Shown: one piece after another, positions 36,976 to 61,245 of the stretch | Layout: each line of letters begins with the position of its first letter | Position numbering within the stretch: the stretch's first letter is position 1 | From: Chondrilla cf. caribensis | Taxonomy: Eukaryota > Porifera > Demospongiae > Chondrillida > Chondrillidae | Reading direction: 5' to 3' | Length of the DNA stretch: 64,000 nucleotides | Assembly: GCA_964020155.1 (NCBI GenBank) | Contig: OZ026563.1 | Span: 1,697,243 to 1,761,242 of the forward strand | Notes under the pieces: generated by a model | Databases searched by the model: none | Seen by the model: the letters and a program-made list of their open reading frames with translations, nothing else | Told to the model about the DNA's origin: nothing | Position numbers and translations under genes: made by a program

Positions 36976-37128
36976 ATGGACTTACTTCGAGTTTTGAAGA
37001 GAATAAGGTCCGCCTTTTCACTAGTCGGTCTCAAAACACGTGCTATAGGTAGGTTCCTAGACCCCAGAGGTCGTCACTATGGTTACTTCCGCTCGAATCA
37101 CGTAGTTTTATTGGCCGGACATGGATGA
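36976..37128 (+). CDS. Small basic ORF divergent from cytochrome c
   Basis: 50 codons starting MDLLRVLKRIRSAFSLVGLK. The first 25 residues are Arg/Lys- and hydrophobic-rich with no acid after Asp2, like a mitochondrial presequence. A good donor (GCTATAG|GTAGGT, at 37048) offers an alternative spliced first exon, but I found no matching downstream exon. It may be an upstream ORF of a noncoding divergent transcript. Confidence 0.3.
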   Translation: MDLLRVLKRIRSAFSLVGLKTRAIGRFLDPRGRHYGYFRSNHVVLLAGHG

Positions 37129-37554
37129 TGCAATACTACTGTACCTTTACATTATGGGTGATGCAATACGGTATCTTAAATACACTGATAGGATTAATCT
37201 CGAGTAACCCCATACAGCTAATACAATGTGGCTACACTTGAAATTATGTTGTTAAGCCTATCACTAGATTTTTTTCATTGACAATAAGAATGTAATTGAG
37301 TAAGTGGAATAGAGCCAATATAGATAAGTACAGTAATATCTAATCATGAGAAGCAAAGATGTATGTGGGGTGTGGCCAGTAGATTGATAATTTACATAAT
37401 TTCTGTCATTTCAATTTGTCTTCTAAATTGTGTGAATAACTGAGTGTACCCAATGTTTGTCACTGCCAACAAGTAGGACTTCCATTTTTAATTGTGGGCC
37501 TCTGCCAATCAGGAATGATCATAGATGTACATACAATTCGTCTTGGCTGTCTGT

Positions 37555-37928
37555 TTAGCTGGAGCAACGATGATTGTGGCTGTAGAGACCAATGTGGGAC
37601 TGACAGTCTCTATTGCAATATTGGGTGATCTGTGAGTAGTCTCCTGTCTGCTGGAACTGATGCCCTCCCTTGTGTACACCTGCATTTCTGCCTTAGCATT
37701 CATTAGCTTCTCCTCCCTTGTCTAGAGTTGGTGATTCAGAGTGCTTCTCCACTTCATGTGGTCAGCTGCAAGATCCTCCCAGTGCATAGTGTTGATGTCC
37801 AGTGCACCATATCTCCCTTGCAGACATCCTTGTATCGCAGCTGTGGGAGACCAGTCGTCCTCTTCCCAGTACCAGCTCTCCATAGAGGATGTCTTTAGGG
37901 AACTTCCAGTGTGGTATATACTATGCAT
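37555..37928 (-). pseudogene. LINE-type reverse transcriptase 3' end, broken
   Basis: The minus strand reads GALDINTMHWEDLAADHMKW, a frame change, then TREEKLMNAKAEMQVYTREG, then another frame change into CNRDCQSHIGLYSHNHRC and a stop at 37555. The order (tryptophan-rich tail, basic stretch, zinc-knuckle Cys/His motif) is typical of the C-terminus of a LINE ORF2. At least two frameshifts make it a dead fragment. No endonuclease or catalytic RT region is in the window. Confidence 0.8.
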
Positions 37929-37987
37929 GCTAGGGTAAACAAAGAAAGTGAAAGGTGTTACAACTAGAACACCTTCAGTGAGGTATA

Positions 37988-38149
37988 CAGTGGGACCTCT
38001 AAATTGTAAAAATGTCTATAATAAGGACACCATTCTGTGTCCCAGTGTAGTACTGTAGTATATTGAATGACCTCTGAATTGAAAAGACCTATGTAATAAG
38101 GATAAATAATTAGGTCCTAAAATGTCCTTAACACAGAGAGGTTCCATTG
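37988..38149. mobile_element. CAGTGGAACC-type MITE, copy B
   Basis: Starts cagtgggacctctaaattgt and ends gagaggttccattg, close to inverted copies. It shares a long internal run (ataaggacaccattctgtgt and beyond) with 49772-49946. Confidence 0.8.
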
Positions 38150-38274
38150 AATGTCATTTGGAGTGACTCTAAACAAGCCCTACATATACAAGTTGAATGT
38201 CGAATTCTCTGTTTCTGTATATAGTTTATAAATGGATGTTTCGTACACCATGCTATGTTATGGACTCCAATTGT

Positions 38275-38402
38275 TAGCTAGTAACCACCAGCCTGGAAGT
38301 CCTAATCCCTTTCATGCTTTGTTCAAGTGCAAGTCTGAGAATTGAACTGCTCAACCTGGAAGCTAGAGGTTGTGTCACCTGACCACTGCACTATCATAAC
38401 CT
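38275..38402 (-). mobile_element. tRNA-derived SINE head or tRNA pseudogene
   Basis: The minus strand has an A-box-like TAGTGCAGTGGTCAGG and, about 30 nt on, a B-box-like CAGTTCAATTCTC. It does not fold into a full tRNA, so it is more likely SINE-derived. Confidence 0.5.
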
Positions 38403-38576
38403 TTTGTATCATACTTACACAAGTGTACAATTTGGAAAAAAATAAAAGCTCACCCGCTAGGGGTCAAGTACACATATTATATACAGCCTTGCAGGAACCT
38501 TCCACAGAGACAGCGTACAGCAGGGTCGCCTAATAAGGCCCTGCATTCGTCTATTGCAATGTATTATGTACACTAA

Positions 38577-38599
38577 AGCGAAAAAAAAGTAAAAAGAAG
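38577..38599 (-). terminator. Pol III terminator of tRNA-Val
   Basis: On the minus strand the tRNA is followed by ACTTCTTTTTACTTTTTTTT: two T runs within 23 nt. Confidence 0.8.
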
Positions 38600-38672
38600 T
38601 GTCACCGCCCGGGATCGAACCGGGGACCTTGCGCGTGTGAGGCGCACGTGATAACCGCTACACTACGGTGAC
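38600..38672 (-). tRNA. tRNA-Val (CAC)
   Basis: A 73-nt minus-strand gene. The 7-bp acceptor pairs GTCACCG with CGGTGAC, the A box GTAGTGTAGCGG and B box GGTTCGATCCC are intact, and the anticodon loop CTCACAC (anticodon CAC) sits on a GCGC stem. Discriminator A at 38600. Downstream TTTTT and T8 runs (38581-38598 on the plus strand as A runs) serve as the pol III terminator. No intron. Confidence 0.97.
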
Positions 38673-39163
38673 ATCCCTGAAGAAGTACCACCGGTTATGT
38701 GCTAATAAAGTAAACCTGCGTTTGCTACTGCAGCACTCCATTATACAATATTTCCTTGTATTATTATTGGGATAATAATCGGGCTAGTTTACAGAACTAT
38801 CATGATAATAGTGAATAAATCCATGTCTGCCTTAAATTAGTATACATTGCCAATTCAGTTACATGATGAATATGTACCCTTGTGGAAGTACAGCAAACCA
38901 AGTGGTTAGCAAAGACATGAGTCTCACTCACATGACCTCCCAAATGTCTATGTATGACATATACTAATAGCTATATTTTTGTATGTAGATTCAGATTCTG
39001 AGCTCTAATCAATCTGCTTATAATTTTTTTATTATACATTATATATTATGTAAAATAACAGAATTCATACTTGTGTTATGAAGAATACAATAGTCATAAT
39101 GTATGTAATATAATATTATCAACACTTCATTCAATGGGAGAGGAATATGGACACAGTTTTGCA

Positions 39164-50865
<11,702 letters not shown>

Positions 50866-51034
50866 CTTCTTGGAAGTCAAGAACACTTATAAATCAGATA
50901 CATGCTGTGTCGACAAGGAGATCCGCAAGGCGGCCATTTTGAAGAAAAGACGAATATAACCATAGCAACAGAATTGCTACGAAAGACCTCTCGTGTCCAG
51001 CACACACCGTCACACACTTCAAGGAGGATCGATT
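50866..51034. promoter_or_regulatory. Bidirectional promoter (IQCA1 / ankyrin gene)
   Basis: 169 bp between start codons. It contains ggcggccattttg (50930-50941), the YY1-like motif in reverse orientation to the caaaatggcg seen at 14414. Confidence 0.55.
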
Positions 51035-54000
51035 ATGGATTCATTCGAAACGGTTGATCCAACCATTGTCAGAGCTGTTGCCACTGAATTGTAAGTGTTC
51101 TACATAATTACTAAGATCATCTTGCTAATTATGTATGCATTCAGTTATAACGTTAACTCGTTATCCGTTTGATAGTAGATAAGTCATCGGCTTGTTATGT
51201 TTTGATTCTCGGTCATGTCTTACATGCTTTCTAGGAAACAGTACATGAAAAAGGAAGGTAGAGAGAGAGGGTTTGACACCAGTATCTCCAAGCAAGTGGG
51301 ATCGTTTTCTCATTCAACAGGGGTTAGCTGCTTCAATGTTTACACTGCAGTGATAAAATTCGAAGTACCTGCATCGTTCGTGTGTGTGTGCGGTTGTGCA
51401 TATGAAAACGCAAAGAATTCTCTCCACATTGACAGGGATCGTTTTACTACAATGCCCATCTGGACAAGCACCTCAGAAGCCATCTCAACAATCCTATCAT
51501 GAGGGAGCACCTTAAGGCTAGCAGATTGGTGAGGGGTCATTTTGCTCTACCAGAATATCATTGACTGTGGTTGTCAGTTCTTCTCAATGTCATATAAAGT
51601 TAGGCATAACAGGAGCTGTTTACCTTTGTTTTCATGTGGAAATTGTGCTGTGCTCCTGTCTATGGACTATGTTACATATAATATGTAATAATAATAGTTC
51701 ATGAGCACATAATAATATACGTGTAACATATTATACAACTGTTTGTGGACAGTGTTACATGCATATGATGCATAATAGTATGCACATAAATACGTATATG
51801 ATTGTGTTATGATATATTATGCAATGGAGTTTCTGTGTGCACACTGTAAGTGAATATGTGTACGTACGTACATGCATAGATTATAATTGATTATCTATTC
51901 AATGTACGTACAAGCTACCTATCACATGTGAGTATATATACCACGTACGTACATATGTATACAGTAGAAACGCATTAGGACAGACTATAAGGGACCCTCT
52001 AAACCAGTTTTTGGTATCAGATGTCCTTCTTATTGGGATTTTCTTACTATATGTACACTGCTAATGCAAACCACATAATACTCAAAAGTAGTTTGTTTTA
52101 AGTAGTGCTTGTCTCCATTTTTGTACTTTATATCTGAGGTTTATGTACGTACTTGTGTATGTACAGTCAGAACCTGTGGATACCTATGCCGATAGTCACT
52201 TCCAGTGTAGATATTCATAGAATCATTGCATTGCCTGTGGACACCTACGTACGTACGTACGTATGTACCTTTTCACCACAATACTCTCTCTCTCCCCCAC
52301 CTTCCAGGCTCCAGGAGGAGGTGGCGTATCATGCAATGAGAAGAAGCCCAGGTACATACGTATGTACATACTTACTTTACTGTATGTATGAACATATCTG
52401 CACATACATGTATATCATGTTTTGGTATGCATGAAGGGTACATATCAGCCATACTAGTGCTGGAACGATTGATCAAGTAATTAATTAATATTCTCCTGTC
52501 CGTGTAGAAATGTCCGACTTGGTCCTCGACACTTATCAGAGGCATCTGGAGTGAGCCTGGCAATGCACAATGAGAAGAGAATGATTGACACAGTGTCTTA
52601 CCTACTGGCTGCTACAACAAGGGTGAGATGTACAGATGTACGTACATGTCCAATGATGCTGCTTTCGTTATGCTCACAAGTTGGACATCCAAAATGCACC
52701 AATGTTTACACAGTATACAATGTACATATTATATGCCTGTTGTATGTACGTACGTATGTATGTAGATATACGTACGTATATGCTACCATATGTATGTACA
52801 TACATATATACGTACTTGTATAATATGTCATAAGTATCACACATACGTACATATGTATGTATATATATACGTACGTATATGTACACATACATCTGAGCCT
52901 GTATGTACATGAGGTTCATTTCAAGAGGGGAGGGAGGTGAGTGTTGAAATTTGTGCCCTGGACCCAAACCTCCCCATTCCCCTACAAATTTTATTGATCT
53001 ATTAATATTTTAGTCAATATAATGTCACTTCCTTTCTTTTTCAAAAATTAATTGAATTTACCCTTCTGAACTTTTCTCTGGATGAAGGCCTGAGAGCACA
53101 TACGTACATTGCATACTTACGTATGTATGAATGTATTCCCGCACATATGTACGTATATGCACACATGTGTATATCTTGGTATGTAAAGTCCTTGTACATA
53201 CATTTGTACATACATGTACGTATCTGTTCACATACTTATGTACGTACGTACATATGTACGTATGTGTATCAGTATGTATGTACGTATGTATGGACCATGT
53301 TAGTACAGACATATGTACATCTTGATATCCAGGTGACACATCCAAGAGACAATGGTAGTGGAAGAAGAGAGTCTCTTTCAAGCTCATCCACACCTCTGTG
53401 GTCTCCTTGTTCCTCCTGCCCTCCAACACCACTGCAGTCTTTATCCAGGTCTACCTCTCAAGTATCCATCTCAGCAACATCTACGATGTCCAAATCTGAA
53501 CATCTCCACCCTCTCAACAATGCATATGGTCAGGAAGATTTGCAGCCGCCTGACAATGAACCACCTTCACAGCTCCCCATTAGCAGTGAAGCCACCCACC
53601 TTCCAACCAATGTGTCAGGGGAACAAAGAGAAGTATCCTCTCCACAGTTGAGCACATACCTGTTGAGCAACACTGGAGTTGGCAGTGTTGACAACAGCAC
53701 ACATGGTGATACATTGGCTGTCAGGAGAGCCTCCCAATCCCATCAAAGCACGCAGTCAAGTACACAGTCCACACAGACTGTGGGGAACAAAGGTGATACT
53801 GAAGTGCATGACGTGACCACGCTAGATGCCAATGTGGTGTACTTTCTTGTAACAGGTGGATTCGTTGCTATGTACTCCACAAACACACCTTTGTGGCATA
53901 TGTAACTTTCACAACATGCTAAGATACTATACACCTATGTTCGATTGTACTCACCCGTCAACACCTTTGTGTAAGCTGTAAGTGCCAGTGTGTGTATGTC

Positions 54001-55538
54001 CATGTGTGGGATGCAGGTGTTGCTATCTAATTGGTACATACAGCGGGACAAGCTCTTGTAACACAAGTTTTGACTCATGAAATCTGATAGCTCTCGCCAC
54101 CAACCGTAATAATATTATTATGGGAATGTACAACATTTTGTTCAAAGAGTGCAGTGTTTGTTGAGATGAAGTTCTGTTAGCATGGAAGTTAACAGGAAGT
54201 CCCTTGAACTTCCTGTTAAGTGGTTTAACCATACCTTATAGTGACTACACTTTACACTATTGAGTGCTAATGAGTACAGCACTGCTCTTGTTTCAACAGA
54301 ATGAATTTTCCTTCAAACGAAAAATACACACAGATTTTGCATTTATGCTTAATTCTGAAGTTTCAGTGTAGTAGTTTAGACATTGCCATCACACATTCCT
54401 GATTGATAACACACGTCAGTTTGTCCCTATCCCGTGCACACCTTGCGATTTGTACTGTGGTACGTACCTATTGTACGTAAGTGTCTCAAATACGTGAGAA
54501 GCACATATTCAATGTGGCCTTGGGCCATGTACATAATTACCAAACAAATTGGATTGTACAGGCATACTTCTGCCCATAGCATCTGTTTCAAGTCTTAGTC
54601 TTATGTAGAAGTCCTTATTTTCCACACCTTCTGGCATGTACGTACTGTATGTATGCACATGTGTACATACGAACATGTCCTACAAATTGTATTTGTCTAA
54701 CGTATGTACACACTATGTCTTATATGTGTTAATGTACAGGTATGTACGTATGTGCGTACATATACGTTTATACTATGTACTAACATGTCCAGCTATATTC
54801 CAAAATACATATGTTGATGTACATATGTACGTACGTACGTACGTATGTGTTTGTAAATGCACGCATAGTATGCATGTGTTATAAATGCAAACATGTACGT
54901 ACGTATGTACATAAATTCTTGTATCCCAGTGAGGAGTAAGGTCAAAGACGTCCCCACTGTGTCTATATCCTGTAGACACACAGCATCCATTGACACCTGT
55001 CATGGGCTTTATTGCATACATTTCAATACGGTGTATTAATCGATAGAACTCACATACGTACATATACGTACGTACGTACACAATATTATTCTGTGTATAA
55101 TACGTACGTAGGTGTCCAGGTGGTTCTTGGACAGAGCATCAGTCGGGGAGTAGCCACTTTGGGAGTGGAGGATCATGCCACACAAACTGCACAAGACGAA
55201 GGGACTCAAACCGACCTATCTCATGTATGTATACATTGTGTGGTAAAGAGTAAAAATCCGTGTGGTGTACGCATGCATGTACATTGCCTGTTGCTATATG
55301 TACAATGTGTTAAATACAGTATGAGATGTATGCACATACGTATGATCATAATATGTATCCTCTCTGTCTTTGTATGTACATACGTATGTACGTATGTATG
55401 GATGGATGTACGTACTGTGTGTGTACATACTATGGTCATACAGTTATGTTTTGTGTGAAATTTGTCATTTGTCAAATTTGAAATTTTATTATGACAGTAT
55501 GTTTTTTATGTACGTATATAGTATTCTTATATTTATAG

Positions 55539-55612
<74 letters not shown>

Positions 55613-58210
55613 ATGTGCCTACGTATGTATGCTTACCTATAAACCTACGTATATGTACACATAAATGCATACGTACATACATACATAGGTTTCATGTTTG
55701 TTTGCATATGTACTATGCACACTTTGTGACATGTGCCCATCCACTGCACTCTTATGTTCACACAGAACTACATTTCCTCTCTTGTAGCTCATGAATCAGT
55801 TTTACCTGAAGCACATGGAGGAGACCGGGCTCAAGGAGGTCCACCAACTGGCACTTACACATATGGTGGAAAATGTTGACTGTAGCACAGCTAATACTGC
55901 TACTTTTGAACCAGTGAGTGGCACAATCATTGTGTTTGGTGGACTATCTGAATGTGTACACGTGATTTGTACGTACTTCAATGGCACATTGAACAGCTCT
56001 GTATGTGGCTCCCCTTGCCCCCATATTCTCTGTAGGGAGCTAGCAACAGTCCACTTAGTGTGGAATGTGACAAAGAGCGCCAGCTACCCCAGAACAGACA
56101 GGCCACTGTGAGTTGGGTCATGTTTCAAAGCTCTCGCCACTCATCCCACTTTTGAACCTATTACATGATCCCACAGGAGAATCATGAGCTACTTGAAGCC
56201 TGCAGACTAGGGAATGTTGTCAGTGTTGAGAACATTTTGAGGCAGCACAGGTGAGACCGGCACCTTGTTACATTTTGATGGGAGGTGATGCACAGCCTAT
56301 GAATACACTTGACTATTGTGATGGCTGTGCAGCTGTCTGTGGGAATTTGGTCACATAGGTCAACAGGATCCAGACAGCTGTGATAAACCAGCTTTGACCA
56401 AAGTTTTCATAAAGCTTTGAAACTCCTGGCATAGCTTTTACAAGACACCATGTCCATTATCATGGCTGGCAATCATCACCCACATTTACTATGGTTTCTA
56501 TTGATCTGCTGATGAAAGCTAAAACAAATCTTTGATAGCCAATTTGGTAATTCTTGTACATATTATATTTACTATGCCTTTCCACCTGATGACCTAAAGT
56601 AGGACCACCTCAACACAAACTATCTCAGTGGAAATTTCAGTTACATAAATACTCTTTCTGCTCCTAACACTGACCGTAGTCAGTAGTCATTGTGAGGTGT
56701 TCGGTTTATGATGCGATTCCACCATTATTTACATGTGTACCTTGGTAGTAGTAGGTCCTTTGGGGTGTGTGTTAAGGTGGTTCTACTGTACTGGAAGGGC
56801 TGAGGAGATGAATCCACATACGTACACAGTGAATCCATTTGATGAAATGTTGAGGGATGTGTTAGTTTTATTTCAGAAGTAAGTTTGATACATGTATACA
56901 CATGTACGTATATATTATGCCTGTTGATGCTACATTGGTACGTATGTACATATATCACGTACGATATATATTATATGACAAAGAATTGGATTATTCATTA
57001 AATTCCAAATGGTACCCAGTCCTATAGATGTGGGTTGGTATTCTCCAAACCGCACTACTATTGCTTACAACCCAGTGATACAGCTCTGAGTGCTGTTTTC
57101 CTGTGTGCACCTCAACATTCTTGTTTGTCATTGGAGCTTGTAGTTGCTAGTGGCCTGACAGGAAATTTACACAGTAATACAAGGTGCTATGTATGCACAT
57201 TTCGTTAGTGTATACATATGTATATGTACACTTGTACGTATTATATGTAAGCATTCACATATACACATTCACATGCATAACAAATTCTATAATCCATCTT
57301 TGTGATCTGAGTTAGTCTAGCATAGCCAGCTCCTGATCTGCCATTTTATTCGTTATGCAGAGGAAATGTCGTAAACCTTTGTAAATCAAAGCCCTGTACC
57401 TACCATCACTACTGTTAGTCCATACGTATATCTTGGTGCATCAAGGGTCTCCGTTCCACACTCCACTGGATGCTGTTTTGTCCCCTGCTAATCTGACCTA
57501 CTATGATCATCCTACCCTCTCCCCTTGAGCTGTCCTACTCTCTCTTCCATGGGCTGTCCTACCCTCTCCCCCCTGGGCTGTCCTACCCTCTCCCCCCTGG
57601 GCTGTCCTACCCTCTCCCCCCGGGCTGTCCTACCCTCTCCCCCTGGGCTGTCCTACCCTCTCCCCCTGGGCCATCCTACCCTCTCCTTTTTGGGCCATCC
57701 TACGCTCTCCCTTTTGGGCTGTCCTACCCTCTCCCCCCCGGGCTGTCCTACCCTCTCCTCCCTGGGCTGTCCTACCCTCTCCCCCCTGGGTTGCTCCACC
57801 CTCTCCTCCCTGCTTCATTGGGGTGCTTGGTGGGACTGTTGTAGCAACCCAGACCAGCTTACCACTAGTATGGCCTGCTACAACTGTCCCACCAAGTGCC
57901 CTGGGTGAGGAGAAGAAGGGTCTTTCATGCCAGAGGCGTTTAGAAAGAAAGAGGTCCTAGCAGACCAGACCAGCTTACCACCTGCTTCCCCCAGAAATAA
58001 GACAACAGCCCTAGTGCTATACTGAGAGAGTGTATCTTAACACCTAATCTTAGACAAAACAATTCAAAGTTATCAAGCTACATGGTCATCAAAATTTAGC
58101 ATCTTTCTCCTTCCTTCCTTCCTGGTTCCATCTTTCCAGTGTTGTACTATTCTACATTTTGTATTTAGGGGCAGTAATTTGATGCACTTAAACACACACA
58201 CACATACACC

Positions 58211-58281
<71 letters not shown>

Positions 58282-60169
58282 CACACACACACACACACAC
58301 GAACACACAGGTACACACACACTCAAGACCTATTAGCTCTCAGCATCAGTTATCATACGTATGTAGATTTTGTGATGTGCTCTCCCAGCATAAATATCAA
58401 TAAGAGGTTACTTTGTCTTATTTCGGAGGATTCCAATGCACTAAGTGTACTTGTAAATGCACTCATTGTCATACAGTATCCGAGTGCTGTGTGTAAATAC
58501 AGTACGTACATATGTATGTACTTGCATATACGTATATACATCCCTTTACATATGCATACGTATGTATGTACGTATGTGTGACTTATTTCAATGCAGCATA
58601 ACTACTAACTATAGTGATGGCTCAGGAATGACAGGCTTACACTGTGCAGCATCCAACGGTCATCTCAGAGTGATTCAGGTAGGAATGTACAGATACGCAA
58701 CTACGTATGTACATACTATGCAGTGGTGGTGGAACATAATAATCTTGGGGGGGGTGGTCCATTTTTGTCCATTGGCACAGAGTGATGTCGCTGTTTATTT
58801 TTGGGTACAAAATAGCAGGCTGCACAGAGTTCTTGGTGATTGTTGTTGGATTGCTTTGGTAGAATACAGCTTATCCTTTAGATTCCTGTGTCCTATGTAA
58901 CGTTACATGTCTCCTTAAAAGTAGGGGGGGGGGGGGGGGGCAATGCCCCCCCCTGTTCCACCACCTATGCTATGCATATGTACGTACCTATATTATGTGC
59001 AACCATAAGTGGACATAGCATGAGATTTATGCTTGTACATATGTACGTGTATGTGCTGTACGTCATAATGTGTATTGTACGTACAAACATTAATGTATGA
59101 GTATGATTGGGTGCACATCTCATTACAGTAGTGTTTCCTGGTTATGGGATGGTGGGTGAAACACTTGAGCCAACTGTTTACTGTACAGGTATACAATGTT
59201 TTGGGAAATGGTCGTCAGGTAATTGAACTTCATAGGGTTCATGGCTCACCTTTGACCTCAGATTTTGGAATGACTGTGGGAGTGTTGATAGGTGTTGGAT
59301 GTCAACTATTAATCAGGGAACATCAGGGAACACAAGAGGAAGGATAAAACTGTTGGCAAGGGTGCTATGTGGTGTGTTGTGGTACACAGTGGTTCCTTTG
59401 ATCCCCTTGACCAGCATGCCTCAGCTTGCCAAGTTGGGTCTGGAGGAGCTAAACCTCTGATCTATCACAAATCCTACTTAACAGATATCAATATTCCAAG
59501 CAAGAGTTTGCTGGGACAATTGTACATTTTTCACTATCCAGAAATTTGAAATAAACAAAGGAAGTTTAACTGAAGTTGATTCCACTAATGCGGTGGATTC
59601 ACAGTTTCTGGTTCCAATTATGCATTTCAGTATAAACTGGGATATTGAAAAGAATCCACTTCAGCAAATTGTTAAACATTTTAAAGTGACGTTCAGAATA
59701 CCACTCATTTAATATTTTGCACTGTTCCAAGTGCCAAAAGGAAGCATCACAATTGGTATTTCCCCATACATTATTTAAGTAATTTTTCACCAGTATTGTC
59801 AGCTACATGGAACAGTATATCCTTTAATCATACGAAGTATTGAATGCAAAATTCTGGTATTTTGGAGGTGCTCTCCTATCAAATCCATATTGAAGAGTTT
59901 CAATTGCACTACTTTCTGTGTCTCGCGGTTCCAGGTCTTTGTGGACGCAGGATTGGGGCTTGATGTTAGATCTGGATCAGACAAAACGGCTCTGCATTAT
60001 GCAGCTCTGAAGTGAGAAGCCTGAACTTCAAGCATTTTTAAGGTCATGTTTGTTTAATAGAAATTTTCTCTTTGAAGTGGTCACCTTCAGTGTTGCCAGA
60101 AGCTGTTGGATGCAGGCTGTGATCCAAGTTTGCGGGATAGTTATAATCAGACCCCGTTGATGCTAGCAA

Positions 60170-60244
<75 letters not shown>

Positions 60245-60385
60245 CATGTGTGTGTGGTGTGTGTGTGTGCGTTTGCGTGTGTGTGTGTGTGAGAGAGAGA
60301 GTTCTTGAATTCCTAGTTATTCCTTCACACCCAACATCTACAGAAATTGGGATACAATGACATTGTATCACTATTGGAACAGTGA
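51035..60385 (+). CDS. Ankyrin-repeat protein with Ser-rich linker and TQT motifs
   Basis: Fourteen exons: 51035-51090, 51235-51295, 51436-51528, 52308-52351, 52508-52622, 53333-53855, 55112-55224, 55788-55913, 56036-56107, 56177-56250, 58597-58678, 59935-60011, 60078-60171, 60344-60385; about 523 aa (502 if exon 6 ends at 53792, also in phase). The N-terminus ([20 protein letters not shown], then [20 protein letters not shown]) is helical and charged. Exon 6 is a Ser/Pro/Thr-rich linker. Three TQT motifs follow ([25 protein letters not shown]), the type bound by dynein light chain LC8. The C-terminal 130 residues are ankyrin repeats: [76 protein letters not shown], then VSLLEQ-stop. I do not recognise the ortholog. 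Large introns at 53856-55111, 56251-58596 and 58679-59934 hold only repeats and MITEs. Confidence 0.8.
51962..52120. mobile_element. Dispersed repeat copy B
   Basis: Starts acagtagaaacgcattagg after TA; internal words match 32852-33085. In an intron of the ankyrin gene. Confidence 0.6.
55541..55611. repeat. (GT)n microsatellite in the ankyrin gene
   Basis: Pure GT, sense orientation, between exons 7 and 8. Confidence 0.95.
56597..56788. mobile_element. MITE with AGTAGGACCACCT ends
   Basis: Left aagtaggaccacctcaacac and right gtgttaaggtggttctactg are inverted repeats of about 25 bp with TA at both flanks. Confidence 0.75.
57520..57830 (+). repeat. 23-24-bp C-rich minisatellite
   Basis: About a dozen copies of gggctgtcctaccctctccc + ccct, varying in C-run length; ORFs through it are artefacts. 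Confidence 0.9.
58193..58320. repeat. (CA)n microsatellite
   Basis: CA tract in the intron before ankyrin-gene exon 11. Confidence 0.93.
58720..58970. mobile_element. MITE with GGTGGTGGAACA ends and G-run
   Basis: Left gcagtggtggtggaacat and right tgttccaccacctatgc are inverted; a run of about 17 G at 58924-58940 is followed by CAATG and C runs near the right end, able to form a local hairpin. Confidence 0.7.
60172..60343 (+). repeat. (GT)n plus 43-nt element forming the last intron of the ankyrin gene
   Basis: The intron begins at the GT tract itself, passes through GT and GA repeats, then the 43-nt element, and ends at the element's CATCTACAG. Confidence 0.9.
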
Positions 60386-60465
60386 GGTATGGCATGTGCA
60401 TAAGGCAATATCATACATATCTATCTACCATGTGCAAGTATACATAGACACACATGCACACACGT

Positions 60466-60528
<63 letters not shown>

Positions 60529-61245
60529 ACCTTATTATGCAGGTCTGTACTTTAGATAAAATTTAGAATCCTCAAACTGAATATAACACAAAAGATGACT
60601 GTGGAAGTCAGAGTGATACATCAATCAATATCTCAAGCACATCCTTTCAAAGCACAGGACCAGACACCAAGGTGCAGTTTACAGAGGTTAGATCACCATG
60701 AACAGTGGAAGCACAGTGGGTCAATGCAGACTCTTCTGAAACCAGTTTTGCTCAACTTCAAAGATCTTTTAGCCATAGCACCAATTATCATGACCAGCAA
60801 TGTCCATGCCTAATCTGTTGACGTGAGCTTTTGTTTGTATGACAATGAATGGGAGGTCCTTTGTAGTGCGAGAGACTCTACTACTGTAAGTGGGTTCACA
60901 TTCTTTGTATCTTTCCAACAGCACATGCATAAAGAAGTACAGGACAGCATAATATATAGGGCTGATGACTGATCAGAACTAGTAACTGACTGAGTATATT
61001 ATATAGTATATATTCACTTGTTGTATTATGGTGGTGTTTATTTATTTATATGTTTATTTATTTATTTATTTATTCTTAAATATTCGTATCCGCGATATCT
61101 CTACCATTTGCGGTTGGTTCATTATCATGTATCCAATAAATATTTGTCGCGCACTGCAATCACACCACCGCCGTGGACGCTAATAAAAGCTCCCTGGTCC
61201 CTGCTTGCTTTTTACCAGCAGAAAGGAGCACAAGGAAAGGATACA
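60386..61245. other. Intergenic between the ankyrin gene and the secreted-module gene
   Basis: Holds a (CA)n tract (60455-60528) and an open stretch 60567-60701 preceded by an acceptor (see findings). TATTTATTTATT-rich sequence at 61035-61075. The 5' leader of the secreted gene lies just before 61246. Confidence 0.5.

Noticed and set aside
52315..52351. Alternative acceptor for ankyrin-gene exon 4
   Set aside because: It gives phase 1, which leads to a stop in exon 5.
53123..53332. N-terminal extension of ankyrin-gene exon 6
   Set aside because: This part of the ORF is translated TACGTATG-type intron repeat; the acceptor at 53332 starts the real exon.
57503..57908. ORFs over the C-rich minisatellite
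   Set aside because: Repeat artefact in an intron of the ankyrin gene.
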